A stretch of DNA of 64,000 bases from CAJQQK01 sp963696075 (GCA_963696075.1 CAVOJD010000015.1:310001-374000), one strand, 5' to 3'; shown: positions 34,411 through 44,089, numbered from the stretch's first letter. Notes: generated from the letters alone by a model not told the origin. Numbers and translations are program-made.

Positions 34411-35273
34411 GGTTCTCCGTAGCGGCGCTCGCTGCCGCAGTTGGGGCAAAGGCTTGCGGTTTTCGGATAGGCGTGGTTGCAGGTCTCGCACATCGCATGG
34501 GTGCCCGGTTCGAGGCCGTGGGCCAGGGAGACGCGGCCGTCGAAGACGAAACACTCGCCGCGCCAACGGCTTTGTGCGGCGGGGACCTCTTCGAGGTACT
34601 TGAGGATGCCGCCTTCGAGGTGGAAGACTTCGGCAAATCCCATGTTCTTGAGAAGCGCGGTTGCCTTTTCGCAGCGGATGCCGCCGGTGCAGAACATTGC
34701 GACCTTGGTGTGGGTTTCGGGATCGAGGTTGTCGCGGACCCATTGGGGGAATTCGCTGAACGAGGTGGTGGCTGGATCGATGGCGCCTTCGAAGGTGCCG
34801 ATCTCGACCTCATAGTCGTTGCGGGTGTCGACGAGGACGACGTCAGGGGCTTCGATGAGGTCGTTCCAGTCGGCGGGCTTCACGTAGGTGCCGACGGCGG
34901 TGTTGGGATCGGCAAGCGGCTCGCGGATGGTGACGATCTCACGCTTCAGGCGCACGCGCAGGCGCGGGAAGGGGGGCGCTTCGGCAGTCGATTCCTTGTG
35001 GGTGAGGTCTGCAAATCCGGGAAGCGCGCGCAGGGCGTCGAGCATGCCATCGATGCCGGCGCGGGGGCCGGCGAGGGTGGCGTTGATGCCTTCCGGCGCC
35101 AGCAGGAGGGTGCCCTTGATGCCTTCGCTTTCGCCGAGCGCGATGAGGCGGGCCTGAAGGGCCTCACGGTCGGTGAGGGGGGCGAACTTGTAGAACGCGG
35201 CCACGACAAGGGGCGCGTCAGCGGTTTCCGGCGGTGGTGTGGGCGATATCTGGCGCGAGGTTTCGGTCGTCAT
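34407..35273 (-). CDS. trhO: tRNA uridine(34) hydroxylase TrhO (rhodanese family)
   Basis: TrhO (288 aa, formerly YceA) hydroxylates U34 of certain tRNAs on the way to carboxymethoxyuridine. ATG 35273 starts it. The N-terminal UPF0176 domain (AFYKFAPLTDREALQARLIALGESEGIKGTLLLAPEGINATLAG) precedes a rhodanese domain with the active-site loop FCTGGIRCEKA. The C-terminus carries a CETC...CPNC pair of the zinc-ribbon kind. A 105-aa gene overlaps its end. Confidence 0.93.
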   Translation of the reverse strand: MTTETSRQISPTPPPETADAPLVVAAFYKFAPLTDREALQARLIALGESEGIKGTLLLAPEGINATLAGPRAGIDGMLDALRALPGFADLTHKESTAEAPPFPRLRVRLKREIVTIREPLADPNTAVGTYVKPADWNDLIEAPDVVLVDTRNDYEVEIGTFEGAIDPATTSFSEFPQWVRDNLDPETHTKVAMFCTGGIRCEKATALLKNMGFAEVFHLEGGILKYLEEVPAAQSRWRGECFVFDGRVSLAHGLEPGTHAMCETCNHAYPKTASLCPNCGSERRYGEP

Positions 35274-35432
35274 GAGTATTGCGGTGGCGTTGTGATCGTT
35301 GCGGTCTTGTTGGCCATGGAGACTGGTCGGCACGGAGACTGGTTGGCTCGCCGACTGGCGCGGGGCGTTGCCGGTTCGTCCAGTTAGTGCTCTCATCCGC
35401 GCATGATGCTCCATAAGCGAGGTTCCAGGCCA

Positions 35433-35951
35433 ATGGAAGGCACGAGGTTGAAACAGGATGAGCGTTCGTTGTCGAGGGGGCATGGCGGGCGCCGGAGACT
35501 TTGGCGCAGAGGTGCGCGTTTGCTGGCCGTGATGGGGTGTCTTGCGGTGATGGCTGGGAACGGCGCGGCGAGTGATTACTTCCAAGCCTGCCGGTCAGCC
35601 GACGGACAATATGTGATGGAAGCCGAGGCGCTGCGCGAGATGAACCCCGTGAGCGGTGAAAGCGACGGCAAGAGCCTGACCTACAAGGTCCTGAGCCGGG
35701 TCGCGCTGGCGCGTCGCGAGGGCTATTGCGTCGGCATGGCGAACACGTCGCAACGCTATGGGCATCGGGCGGAAACCTACCTGCTGGAGGTCACGTTCCA
35801 GTCGGAAGAAGGCCAGTCGCGGCGGATCTATCTGCTGTGTGAAGAGGCAAGTGACGGCCTGCCGGCGTCCGAGAACTGCGCCAAGGAGGTGACGACAGAG
35901 GATTGGAAGCGCCGTTTCACGGATGGCAAGGGAGCGGCGCGCGGCAAGTGA
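35433..35951 (+). CDS. Exported hypothetical protein
   Basis: This 172-aa frame from ATG 35433 (an ATG at 35403 is also possible) has a basic N-terminus, then a hydrophobic run (RLLAVMGCLAVMAGNGAAS) that looks like a signal peptide. The mature part of about 125 residues contains four cysteines (CRSAD, CVGMAN, LLCEEA, ENCAKEV) that could form disulfides in the periplasm. No family is recognised. It is not overlapping either neighbour. Confidence 0.65.
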   Translation: MEGTRLKQDERSLSRGHGGRRRLWRRGARLLAVMGCLAVMAGNGAASDYFQACRSADGQYVMEAEALREMNPVSGESDGKSLTYKVLSRVALARREGYCVGMANTSQRYGHRAETYLLEVTFQSEEGQSRRIYLLCEEASDGLPASENCAKEVTTEDWKRRFTDGKGAARGK

Positions 35952-35997
35952 GGTGACTTGAGGTCGTGCCCGCGCGCAGTTCGGGGGCGGAGGCGTC

Positions 35998-36540
35998 TCA
36001 TTCGGCGCGGATTTCGCCGCTGGGCTGCGTGCGGTCGCCGTTCGGCCCAAGCCAGGCGAGAACGCGGGCGGGGTCGACGGGGCCGGGCAGCGTGACAGAC
36101 TTCGCGGGCAGAGGCGTGAAGCCGAGCGGGCCATAGTATTTGAGGTCGCCAACGAGGATGACGGTTGCCTCACCGGTGCCGGTATCCGCGACCGAGGCGA
36201 GGGCTGCGCGGACGAGGCTGCGCCCGAGGCTGCGGCCGGCCAGTTCGGGGCGAATGGCAAGGGGGCCTAGCAGCCAGTGGCCGGGCATGTTGCCAACCGA
36301 GACGGCGGTCATGGTGACGGCGCCGGCGAGTTGGCCGGCGTGGTCGCGGGCGATGCGGCAGTGGGGTGAAATGGGCAGACGGTCCTTTGCCTCGCGAATG
36401 CGGTAGGCGGTGCGGGCGAAGCGGCCGGGGCCGAAGGCGCGGGCGTGCAGGGTGGAGATGGCGGGGAGGTCGCCGGGCATGGTCGGCTGCAGCGTGAAGC
36501 CTGCAAGAGATGGGGCGGAGGCGATGTCGGGGGTTGCCAT
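35998..36540 (-). CDS. GNAT-family N-acetyltransferase (YhbS-like)
   Basis: This 180-aa GNAT protein shows the acetyl-CoA loop in the order LLGPLAIRPELAGRSLGRSLVRAALASVADTG, followed by VGDLKYYGPLGFTPLPA, the ending typical of YhbS-type acetyltransferases. It is 6 bases downstream of the NUDIX gene, so the two form an operon. The acceptor is unknown. Confidence 0.88.
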   Translation of the reverse strand: MATPDIASAPSLAGFTLQPTMPGDLPAISTLHARAFGPGRFARTAYRIREAKDRLPISPHCRIARDHAGQLAGAVTMTAVSVGNMPGHWLLGPLAIRPELAGRSLGRSLVRAALASVADTGTGEATVILVGDLKYYGPLGFTPLPAKSVTLPGPVDPARVLAWLGPNGDRTQPSGEIRAE

Positions 36541-36546
36541 GGCGGC

Positions 36547-37014
36547 TTACCAGTCCTGAGCGGGGGGCTGATTGAGGAGGACTTCGTCGAGACGGCGGGC
36601 CACTGCGGGGACGGTGCCATCAGGCAGGGCATGACGGGGGGCGAAGCGCTGGCCTTTGATCTCGCGATTGGGTTCGGGGATATGGGATTGGCGCCAATCG
36701 CGAACGATGAAGAGCGCGATGTGATCGGAGGGGAAGGCGCGGAAGTTGGCATAGATGCCAAAGAGCTGGGGCGGGGCGGTGAGTTCGATGCCGGCTTCCT
36801 CGGTCAGTTCACGGGTCAGGGCGTGCTCAACCGTCTCGCCTTTTTCGACGCCGCCGCCGGGCATGTGCCAGCCGGGGCGGTAGGTGTGTTCGACGAGGAG
36901 GACGCGGTTTTCAGCGTCGAGCACCATGCCTTGGGCGCCGAGCGTCAACGCACGGGTTTGGCGCCAGTAGAACTGGAACGACTTGTTGACGCCTTTTCTG
37001 ACCAAGCGACGCAC
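36547..37014 (-). CDS. NUDIX hydrolase
   Basis: This 155-aa protein has an intact NUDIX box GGGVEKGETVEHALTRELTEEAGI (G-x5-E-x7-RE-x2-EE-x-G). The likely start is GTG 37014, with GGCAGG six bases before it. Upstream frame is open but lacks a better start. NUDIX enzymes hydrolyse nucleoside diphosphate derivatives; the substrate is not evident. It heads a two-gene operon with the GNAT gene. Confidence 0.88.
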   Translation of the reverse strand: MRRLVRKGVNKSFQFYWRQTRALTLGAQGMVLDAENRVLLVEHTYRPGWHMPGGGVEKGETVEHALTRELTEEAGIELTAPPQLFGIYANFRAFPSDHIALFIVRDWRQSHIPEPNREIKGQRFAPRHALPDGTVPAVARRLDEVLLNQPPAQDW

Positions 37015-37211
37015 GCTAGACCTGCCTTGTTGCACGGGGCCTGACAGTGGGCCGCGGAATTGACGATGCCCATGGCGGGTGTGTTGCCTGTCTCGGAGAC
37101 GGTTGGCAAGTCGGATCAAAGCGGGCGGGTGGTGGCTGGTGCGCTGCGAATGGTTCTTCGCTCCGCGATGAGTGATGTCGCGAGAGTGTCGGTGGAGCGG
37201 GAGGAGTGTTT

Positions 37212-38135
37212 TTGTTGCCGGATCAAGAAACCCTCACGCTAGGGCACCTGACGGATGTCCATCTCGGGCCGCTGCCACCGTTTACGCCAGCGCACTGGAA
37301 CGTGAAACGGCTGATGGGGTACGTCAATTTTCGCACGAAGCGTGGGGCGTTTCATCTGGCGAAGCGCGCGACGGCGGTGAGCGAGGATGCGCGGGAGCAG
37401 GGGTGCGACCACATCGCGGTCACGGGCGATCTCGTCAACCTGGGCATGCCGCTGGAATTCGATCGCGCGGCGCGATGGCTGCAAGCACTCGGCACGCCCG
37501 AGGCGGTGACGGCAATCCCCGGAAATCACGATATCTATACGCGACTCCGGCGGGATATCGGGGTTGAACGCTGGCGCCCCTACATGTCGGCGCGGGGTGA
37601 GGGGGATGCGGTCGAGGGTGTGCCGGGGCCGCTGGAGACGGGGTTTCCGTTTGTGCGCATCCTCGGCCGGTTCGCGCTGATCGCGCTCAATTCGGCGATC
37701 TACACACCGCCGGGGTTTTGTTCGGGCGCGCTTGGCGCGGCGCAGATCGCGCGGTTTGGCGAGATTGCCGAGGGGCTTGGGCGCGCGGGGTTTGCGCGGA
37801 TTGTGTTGATGCACCATCCGCCGCTGGTCGAGCATGGACGGCGGCGCGGGATGGCGGATGCAGCGGCGTTCGAAGAGATGCTGGCGCGCAGTGGGGCGGA
37901 ACTCGTACTGCACGGCCACAACCATCATCACATGCTGTCGTGGCGCGAGACGGTCTCGGGTCCGGTCGCGATTGTCGGCGCGCCCTCGGCGGGGGAGGGC
38001 TACTACAACATTTATGGCCTGACGCGGGGTTGCAACGGGGCGCTCGGGATCGAGCGGATCACGCGCGGCCTGGAAGATGGGGCGCAAGCGGTGCGCGAAG
38101 TCGAGCGGGAGGTGATCCGGCAACTCAATAAATAA
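37212..38135 (+). CDS. Metallophosphoesterase (calcineurin-like)
   Basis: This protein (about 307 aa) has the binuclear-metal motifs of the calcineurin superfamily: HLTDVHLG (D-x-H), TGDLVNLG (GD), PGNHDIY (GNHD), HHPPL, and HGHNHHH near the C-terminus. GGAGG at 37200-37204 fits a TTG start at 37212 with a 7-base gap. The GTG at 37206 is too close to it. The family includes cAMP phosphodiesterases and UDP-diacylglucosamine hydrolases; the substrate is not clear. Confidence 0.87.
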   Translation: MLPDQETLTLGHLTDVHLGPLPPFTPAHWNVKRLMGYVNFRTKRGAFHLAKRATAVSEDAREQGCDHIAVTGDLVNLGMPLEFDRAARWLQALGTPEAVTAIPGNHDIYTRLRRDIGVERWRPYMSARGEGDAVEGVPGPLETGFPFVRILGRFALIALNSAIYTPPGFCSGALGAAQIARFGEIAEGLGRAGFARIVLMHHPPLVEHGRRRGMADAAAFEEMLARSGAELVLHGHNHHHMLSWRETVSGPVAIVGAPSAGEGYYNIYGLTRGCNGALGIERITRGLEDGAQAVREVEREVIRQLNK

Positions 38136-38242
38136 CGTATACGGAGTTATTTGTTTTATGCATCGGCGGTATATTTCTTTGCTGTCAGGGTGCGCGGCGC
38201 GTGGCATTACCTGAAGCTGACTTTTAATCGCAGGAGGGTTTG

Positions 38243-39475
38243 ATGGCGGAACGCGCCTCGACAATCGACCGCATGCCGGTCTGGGTTGTCATACTGGTGG
38301 CGGCAACGCTTGCCGGCATCGCCATGGGCGTGCGCCAGTCGATGGGCCTGTTCGTCAAACCGCTGAGCGAGGATCTCGGGCTCGGGCGGGAAGCGTTCAG
38401 CATGGCGATCGCGATTGCCAACATCGTGTGGGGGGTGGTGGCGCCGTTTTCCGGCGCGCTGTCGGATCGCTACGGTTCGGGGCTGGTGGTTGTCATCGGC
38501 GGGCTTGCGACGGCGGCCGGGCTGTTCATGCTCTACAGCGCGACGAGCGAGACGCATCTGTTGGCGTCGGGGGTTCTGCTCGGGATCGGGGTGTCGGGAT
38601 CGGGCATCAATGCGCTGGTTGGCGCGGTTGGCCGGGCGGCGGGGCCGGAACGGCGGACGGCTGCGATCGCGAAACTCGGGATTGGCAGCGGCATCGGCGT
38701 TCTGATCGCGATCCCCTATACGCACTTCCTGATCGAGACGTTCGGGTGGCAGACAAGTCTTGCGATCCTGGCGGGCACGGCGCTGATGATCCTGCCGCTG
38801 GCCATCCCCGTCAGCGGCCGGCCGAAGCAGGCGGAAGCAACAGCGCTTGACCTTACGATCAGCGAGGCGCTGGGCGAGGCGTTCCGGCATCCAAGTTTCT
38901 GGTTGTTGATCGCGGGCTTCTTCGTGTGCGGTTTTCACGTCGTCTTCTATGCCGTCCACCTGCCCGCTTTCGTGGCCGACCAGGGGCTCGATCCGATGGT
39001 GGGTGTGATCGGGCTCACGGTGGTGGGCATCGGCAATCTGGTCGGGACGTATGCCTCAGGGTGGTGGGGGCAGCGCTATTCGAAGCGCTGGGGGCTCAGT
39101 TTCATCTATTTCATGCGGGCGGTGATCTTTCTCGGCTTTCTCTATCTGCCGATCACGCCGGAATTCGTCATCGCGGCGAGCGCGCTGCTCGGCATTTTCT
39201 GGCTGTCGACGATTCCGCTGACATCCGGACTGGTTGCGACGTTCTTCGGGGCGAAATGGATGACGATGCTTTATGGGATCGTCTTCTTCTCACACCAGCT
39301 CGGGTCGTTCTTCGGGGCGTGGTCGGCGGGGTATATCTTCGACCGGACGCAATCGTATGACATTGTGTGGTGGATTTCGGTGGCGCTGGGGCTGTTTGCG
39401 GCGCTGGTTCATATCCCGATCCGGGAAGCGCCGGTGGCGCGCCTGGCGGGGGCGGCGGTTAAGCCGGCGGAATAG
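38243..39475 (+). CDS. MFS transporter of the carboxylate-carrier type
   Basis: This 410-aa protein has twelve predicted membrane segments and starts at ATG 38243 with a perfect AGGAGG site. GVRQSMGLFVKPLSEDLGLGREAFSMAIAIANIVWGVVAPFSGALSDRYGSG is typical of the oxalate/formate-monocarboxylate branch of MFS. The neighbouring genes give no clear hint of the substrate. Confidence 0.88.
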   Translation: MAERASTIDRMPVWVVILVAATLAGIAMGVRQSMGLFVKPLSEDLGLGREAFSMAIAIANIVWGVVAPFSGALSDRYGSGLVVVIGGLATAAGLFMLYSATSETHLLASGVLLGIGVSGSGINALVGAVGRAAGPERRTAAIAKLGIGSGIGVLIAIPYTHFLIETFGWQTSLAILAGTALMILPLAIPVSGRPKQAEATALDLTISEALGEAFRHPSFWLLIAGFFVCGFHVVFYAVHLPAFVADQGLDPMVGVIGLTVVGIGNLVGTYASGWWGQRYSKRWGLSFIYFMRAVIFLGFLYLPITPEFVIAASALLGIFWLSTIPLTSGLVATFFGAKWMTMLYGIVFFSHQLGSFFGAWSAGYIFDRTQSYDIVWWISVALGLFAALVHIPIREAPVARLAGAAVKPAE

Positions 39476-39554
39476 TTTTTGGCAAGGCCGGCGGCCGGAT
39501 GTGGTAAGGTGTGCTGGAATTCTTGATGGCAGTGTGCTGAGCGAGCGAGACGGG

Positions 39555-39722
39555 ATGCGTCACGACAATCCAACCGATGGACGGCCGCCGGTGGCGGTGT
39601 CAGCGCTGGTTACGGCGGGCGTTGTCGCGCTCGTGACGGGTGCGGTTGCGCTGATGGTGATCTCGGGGCCGGCGATCCTGCTCGATCTGGCGGCGAGTGC
39701 TGCAGCGTTCGTGTGTCTGTGA
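39555..39722 (+). CDS. Small predicted membrane protein (55 aa)
   Basis: This short frame starts ATG 39555 (MRHDNPTDGRPPVAVSALVTAGVV...). Residues about 15-54 are strongly hydrophobic and would form one or two membrane helices (ALVTAGVVALVTGAVALMVISG and AILLDLAASAAAFVCL). It lies between the MFS and sodium-channel genes. The frame and composition favour a real gene, but I recognise no family. Confidence 0.5.
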   Translation: MRHDNPTDGRPPVAVSALVTAGVVALVTGAVALMVISGPAILLDLAASAAAFVCL

Positions 39723-39859
39723 TGCGCAATCCCCACTGAGCCTGCGGATCCTTCGTCTTGCCCGTTGTGGCGGTTGGCAGGGCGCGCGTCGTGGATTAGC
39801 TAGACCGGCATCACGCCCAGTTCCATCATTCCAGCTCCATCAGGCAGGTCTACGCGCAC

Positions 39860-40708
39860 ATGTCGTCGAACACTGGAGGCGAGCTCGACTTGAGGGTCGA
39901 GACGGCGGATTCGTCGCCGCTCGCGCGCCTTGTCACGCACCCCTGGTTTGAACGCTTCATTATTGCGGTCATCGTCGTCAACGCGATCACGCTCGGGCTC
40001 GAGACGTCGAAAACGGTGATGGCGCGGTTTGGTGATGTGCTGATTTTTGCCGACCGCGTGATGATGGGTATTTTCGTTGCGGAAATTGCTGCACGCATGA
40101 TCGTCTTCAAGGGGCGGTTCTGGCGCGATCCGTGGAGCCTGTTCGATTTGACCGTGGTGGCGGTGACGCTGATCCCGGCGACGGGGAATCTGTCGGTGCT
40201 GCGGGCGCTCAGGATCCTGCGGGCGTTGCGCCTGATATCGGCGATACCGTCGGTGCGGCGGGTGGTGGCGAGCCTGCTGAGTGCGGTGCCGGCGATGGGG
40301 TCAATCATCCTGCTGCTGTTGCTGATCAATTACATTTTCGCGGTGCTGACGACAAAGCTCTATGGCGATGCGTTCCCGGAAATGTTCGGCACGATTGGGG
40401 CTTCGCTCTACACGCTCTTCCAGGTGATGACGCTTGAGGGGTGGTCGGGCGATGTCGTCAGGCCGGTGATGGAGAAGTTCCCCTATGCGTGGGCCGTGTT
40501 TTTGCCCTACATCGTGGTCGTGACGTTCGCCGTCTTGAACCTGTTTATCGGGATCGTGGTCGATGCGATGCAGCAGCAGAGCAAAGCGGTGCGGGAAGAT
40601 GTCATCGATGCGAGCGAGCGGGAATATGACGTCGTGCTGGCCGAGATCCGGCTGTTGCGCGATGAGATCCGCGCGTTGAAACAGACGGGACGTGCCGAGG
40701 GCGACTGA
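39860..40708 (+). CDS. Voltage-gated sodium-channel-type ion channel (BacNaV)
   Basis: This 282-aa protein has six membrane segments. S4 (about 112-136, SVLRALRILRALRLISAIPSVRRVV) carries the regular arginines of a voltage sensor. The pore loop is LYTLFQVMTLEGWSGDVV, where TLEGWSG (191-197) aligns with the TLESWSM selectivity filter of NaChBac. After S6 (NLFIGIVVDAMQQQ), a C-terminal coiled coil (about 240-275) is typical of tetramer assembly. One channel subunit per gene; four make the pore. Confidence 0.9.
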   Translation: MSSNTGGELDLRVETADSSPLARLVTHPWFERFIIAVIVVNAITLGLETSKTVMARFGDVLIFADRVMMGIFVAEIAARMIVFKGRFWRDPWSLFDLTVVAVTLIPATGNLSVLRALRILRALRLISAIPSVRRVVASLLSAVPAMGSIILLLLLINYIFAVLTTKLYGDAFPEMFGTIGASLYTLFQVMTLEGWSGDVVRPVMEKFPYAWAVFLPYIVVVTFAVLNLFIGIVVDAMQQQSKAVREDVIDASEREYDVVLAEIRLLRDEIRALKQTGRAEGD

Positions 40709-40805
40709 AGCCTGAGATTTCAAGTGTCATCGCCGCCGGAAGCTGGATCAGAGCGCTTGTTCAGCGGGCCGGGGGGCAAGTCAGTAGCCGGGTTGGGGGC
40801 GTTTG

Positions 40806-41888
40806 ATGTTGTGGTTTCGGCGAAGGCCCAAACGGCTCAATCTGGCGCTGCAGGGCGGCGGCGCGCACGGGGCGTTCACGTGGGGTGTCCTGGACCAGTT
40901 GCTGCTCGATGAGATGACGGCGGTCGGGTGGGTGAGCGGGACAAGTGCGGGGGCGCTCAACGCGGTGGCGCTGGCGCATGGGCTTGCCAATGGCGGGCGG
41001 GCGGTGGCGCGCGAGACGCTCGAAGCCGTGTGGAGCGATGTCGAGGCCTCCGGCGTGCCGGATTTTCTGAGCCTCAATCCGCTGCTGTTGAGCTTTACCC
41101 GCGCCACGCAGACGAACCTCAACGGGCTGCTCTCACCCTACAGCTTCAATCCGCTCGGTTTCGATCCGTTGCGTACAATCCTTGAGAAGCGCGTCGATTT
41201 CGATGCGATCCGGCGCAACAAGGCGGTTCGGGTGTCGGTCGCTGCAACGGATGTTTCGACGGGCAAGGCGCGGATATTCTCAGGCGAAGAGTTGACGATC
41301 GAGGCGGTGCTGGCGTCGGCGTGCCTGCCGACGCTGCATCATGCCGTGATGATCGGGGGGCGGGCTTACTGGGACGGGGGGTTTTCGGCGAACCCGGACG
41401 TGTTGTCGCTGGCGCTTGAGAGCCCGGTGCACGACACATTGATTGTCCTCCTCAATCCGCTGCTGGCGCCGGAGGTGCCGCTGACGGCGCGGGAGATCGA
41501 GGACCGGGTCAACACGATCACGTTCAATCAGCCGTTGCTGCGCGATATCGACACGATCGTGCGGGCGAAGACGATGCAGCCGGGATGGTTCGCACCGCGC
41601 CAGACGGCGCTGGCGCGGCTGAAGCGGCACCGCTTCCATCTGATCGAGGCGGGGCGGCATACGGCGCAGCTTGGCGCCGAGACCAAGGTCATTCCGGACC
41701 GGGCGGTGTTGCGTCAGCTCTATATGGGCGGCGTTATGGAGGCGGAGCGGTGGCTTGGCCTCAATGCGCGCTCCGTCGGGCGGCGGGGGACGGTGAGCCT
41801 GCAGGATCACTTCAGCGGTGAGGCGGGAGGGCCTGCCACGCCGGTGGTGGTGGCGGACGAGGCTGAAAGGCTTGCGCGCTCGGCCTGA
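40806..41888 (+). CDS. Patatin-like phospholipase
   Basis: This 360-aa protein starts at ATG 40806. The patatin catalytic elements are intact: the oxyanion loop QGGGAHGAF (16-24), the nucleophile GTSAG (45-49, Ser47), and the catalytic aspartate in YWDGGFSANPDV. No signal peptide is seen, so it is probably cytoplasmic or peripheral. Lipid acyl hydrolysis is the expected activity. Confidence 0.9.
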   Translation: MLWFRRRPKRLNLALQGGGAHGAFTWGVLDQLLLDEMTAVGWVSGTSAGALNAVALAHGLANGGRAVARETLEAVWSDVEASGVPDFLSLNPLLLSFTRATQTNLNGLLSPYSFNPLGFDPLRTILEKRVDFDAIRRNKAVRVSVAATDVSTGKARIFSGEELTIEAVLASACLPTLHHAVMIGGRAYWDGGFSANPDVLSLALESPVHDTLIVLLNPLLAPEVPLTAREIEDRVNTITFNQPLLRDIDTIVRAKTMQPGWFAPRQTALARLKRHRFHLIEAGRHTAQLGAETKVIPDRAVLRQLYMGGVMEAERWLGLNARSVGRRGTVSLQDHFSGEAGGPATPVVVADEAERLARSA

Positions 41889-42010
41889 TGGCGGTCAGGT
41901 GGGATTGATCAGCGGATCGACTTGTCAGGCAGGTGGCCGGGCGGCCAAAATGGCCGAAATGCTGCCGCGCGGCTTGGTGCCGGCGCGGGCGGCTTCAAGG
42001 GAGGAAATTG

Positions 42011-43190
42011 ATGCAGGATCAGATGAGCCTTGTCGCGACGTTGCCGGAAGATGCCGAAAGGGCGGTCCTGGCGGGGCGGATCTGGCTACCGGAGGCCAAC
42101 GGGCCCGCGCTTGTCGCGGTGCGTGCGGGGCGGCTGTTCGACATCACGCGACATGGCGCGACGATGTCGGCGTTGGCGGAACGCAGTGATGCGGTCGATG
42201 TCGTGCGCTCAGGCGAGGGTGCCGATGTCGGGGCGCTCGCGGATGTGCTGGCCAATACGCCGGACCAGGGGCGTGACCCGGCGAAGACCGTGGCTGCTGG
42301 CGCCGATCGATCTGCAGGCGGTGAAGGCTGCGGGGGTGACGTTTGCGCGCTCGATGCTGGAGCGGGTGATCGAGGAACAGGCGCAGGGGGCGCCGGAGAA
42401 GGCAGATGCGATCCGTCAGGAAATCGCAGACAAGCTTGGCGGTGATCTCAGGCAATTGAAGCCCGGTTCGCCGGAAGCACTCGCGCTCAAGCAGACGCTG
42501 ATCGAGCAGGGCGCGTGGTCGCAGTATCTCGAAGTCGGCATTGGCGAGGATGCCGAGATCTTCACCAAGGCGCAGCCGATGTCCGCTGTCGGGCACGGCA
42601 TGGCGGCGGGACTGCATCCGCGCTCGACGTGGAACAATCCGGAACCGGAAGTGGTGCTGGTCGTGACGTCCGACGGTCGTATCGTCGGGGCAACGCTTGG
42701 CAATGACGTCAACCTGCGCGACTTCGAGGGGCGCTCGGCGCTGCTGCTTTCGAAGGCGAAGGACAACAATGCTTCCGCCGCGCTTGGCCCGTTCATCCGC
42801 TTCTTCGATGACGACTTTTCGCTCGATACCGTCAGGGCGCTCGATGTCGGGCTGACGGTCACGGGGGAGGATGGGTTTGAGCTGACCGGCTCCTCGTCGA
42901 TGAGCGAGATCGCGCGCGATCCTGCCGACCTTGTGGCTGAGATGATCGGCAAGACGCACCAGTATCCGGACGGCGCGGTGCTCTATCTCGGCACGATGTT
43001 CGCGCCGACGGAAGACCGGGGCGAGGGGGGCATGGGCTTCACGCATAAGACGGGGGATATCGTGACGATCAAGACGCCGTCGCTTGGCAGCCTGACGAAC
43101 CGCATGATGCCGGCTGATGAGGCGCAGCCCTGGACGTTCGGGGTGCGGCAGTTGATGGAGAACCTCGCCAGGCGTGGATTGCTGGGGTGA
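42011..43190 (+). pseudogene. Fumarylacetoacetate hydrolase-family gene with a +1 frameshift
   Basis: ATG 42011 follows AGGGAGG. The N-terminal part MQDQMSLVATLPEDAERAVLAGRIWLPEANGPALVAVR...ADVLANTPDQGRDPA runs to about 42283. The catalytic C-terminal part RPWLLAPIDLQAVKAAGVTFARSMLERVIEEQ... continues in the next frame to 43190. Deleting one A from GCGAAGACCG (42281-42290) would join them as ...DPARPWLLAP.... The metal-binding FAH core is complete (WNNPEPEVVLVV...GNDVNLRDFEGRSALLL). It is either a broken gene or a sequence error. The 3' end overlaps the VOC gene. Confidence 0.85.
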
Positions 43191-43657
43191 GCATGAAAGG
43201 GTTCAAGGTACTGGGATTCAACCACACGAGTTTTACCGTCTCGGACCTCGACCGGACGGTCCGGTTTTTTGTCGATGCGTGCGGGTTCGAGCTGCTCACG
43301 CGCGGGCCACGGGACCCCAAGCTGCTCGAAAAGATGACGGCGATCCCAGGCGCCGATGTCGAAATCGCCTTCGTCGAGGGGCCGGGGCATCGCCTTGAAC
43401 TGATCGAATACAAGGGCCCGGCGGACCGCGCGGTGATCCAGTCGCGGCTGTGCGATACGGGTTCGGCGCATATCGGGCTCGACGTTGATGACATCGAGGC
43501 GGCGGTGCGGGTGGCCGGTGATTATGGGTTCCGTCTCGCCGGTGAGATCATCACGATCGACAATGGGCCGAATGCGGGACGGCGCGTTGCCTACACGCGG
43601 GATCAGGATGGCGTCACGGTTGAATATCTGCAGGCGGCAGGCAGCGGGGCGCAATGA
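43187..43657 (+). CDS. VOC-family (glyoxalase/dioxygenase fold) protein
   Basis: This 156-aa protein is built of the paired beta-alpha-beta-beta-beta modules of the VOC superfamily: VLGFNHTSFTVSDLDRTVRFFVDACGFELL and AHIGLDVDDIEAAVRVAGDYGFRL, with metal-type ligands His and Glu (YLQ end, ELIEY). A GTG at 43187 overlaps the previous stop (GTGA). ATG 43193 is the alternative. The reaction is unknown. Its own stop overlaps the start of arfB. Confidence 0.85.
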   Translation: MSMKGFKVLGFNHTSFTVSDLDRTVRFFVDACGFELLTRGPRDPKLLEKMTAIPGADVEIAFVEGPGHRLELIEYKGPADRAVIQSRLCDTGSAHIGLDVDDIEAAVRVAGDYGFRLAGEIITIDNGPNAGRRVAYTRDQDGVTVEYLQAAGSGAQ

Positions 43658-44076
43658 TCCGCATTTCGCCAACGATTTCGATCGATGAAGATGAACTTCA
43701 CGAACAGTTCGTGCGGGCGTCGGGGCCGGGTGGGCAGAACGTCAACAAGGTCGCGACGGCGGTTGAGTTGCGGTTCAATGTCGAGGCATCGGAGAACCTG
43801 TCTGATGCGGTCAAGGCGCGGCTGAAGCGGCTTGCCGGCCGGCGGCTGACGCTTGATGGCGAGATCATCATCAAGGCGGATCGCTATCGCAGCCAGGAGC
43901 GCAATCGTGCCGATGCGCGCGAGCGGCTGGTCGACCTTATCCGGACGGCGGCGCAACCGCCGCGGCCCAGGATCAAGACGCGTCCGTCTCTGGCTTCAAA
44001 GAAGCGCCGGCTGGAGAGCAAAAGCCGTCGCGGTGACATCAAGAAGCTCAGGTCCGGCAAGCCGTCGTTTGATTGA
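43654..44076 (+). CDS. arfB: Alternative ribosome-rescue factor ArfB
   Basis: ArfB (140 aa) hydrolyses peptidyl-tRNA on stalled ribosomes without a stop codon. The release-factor loop GGQ is at residues 26-28 (RASGPGGQNVNK). The C-terminal basic tail (KKRRLESKSRRGDIKKLRSGKPSFD) is the part that plugs the empty mRNA channel. ATG 43654 overlaps the preceding stop in an ATGA. Confidence 0.95.
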   Translation: MIRISPTISIDEDELHEQFVRASGPGGQNVNKVATAVELRFNVEASENLSDAVKARLKRLAGRRLTLDGEIIIKADRYRSQERNRADARERLVDLIRTAAQPPRPRIKTRPSLASKKRRLESKSRRGDIKKLRSGKPSFD

Positions 44077-44089
44077 GAGGAAGGGTTTG

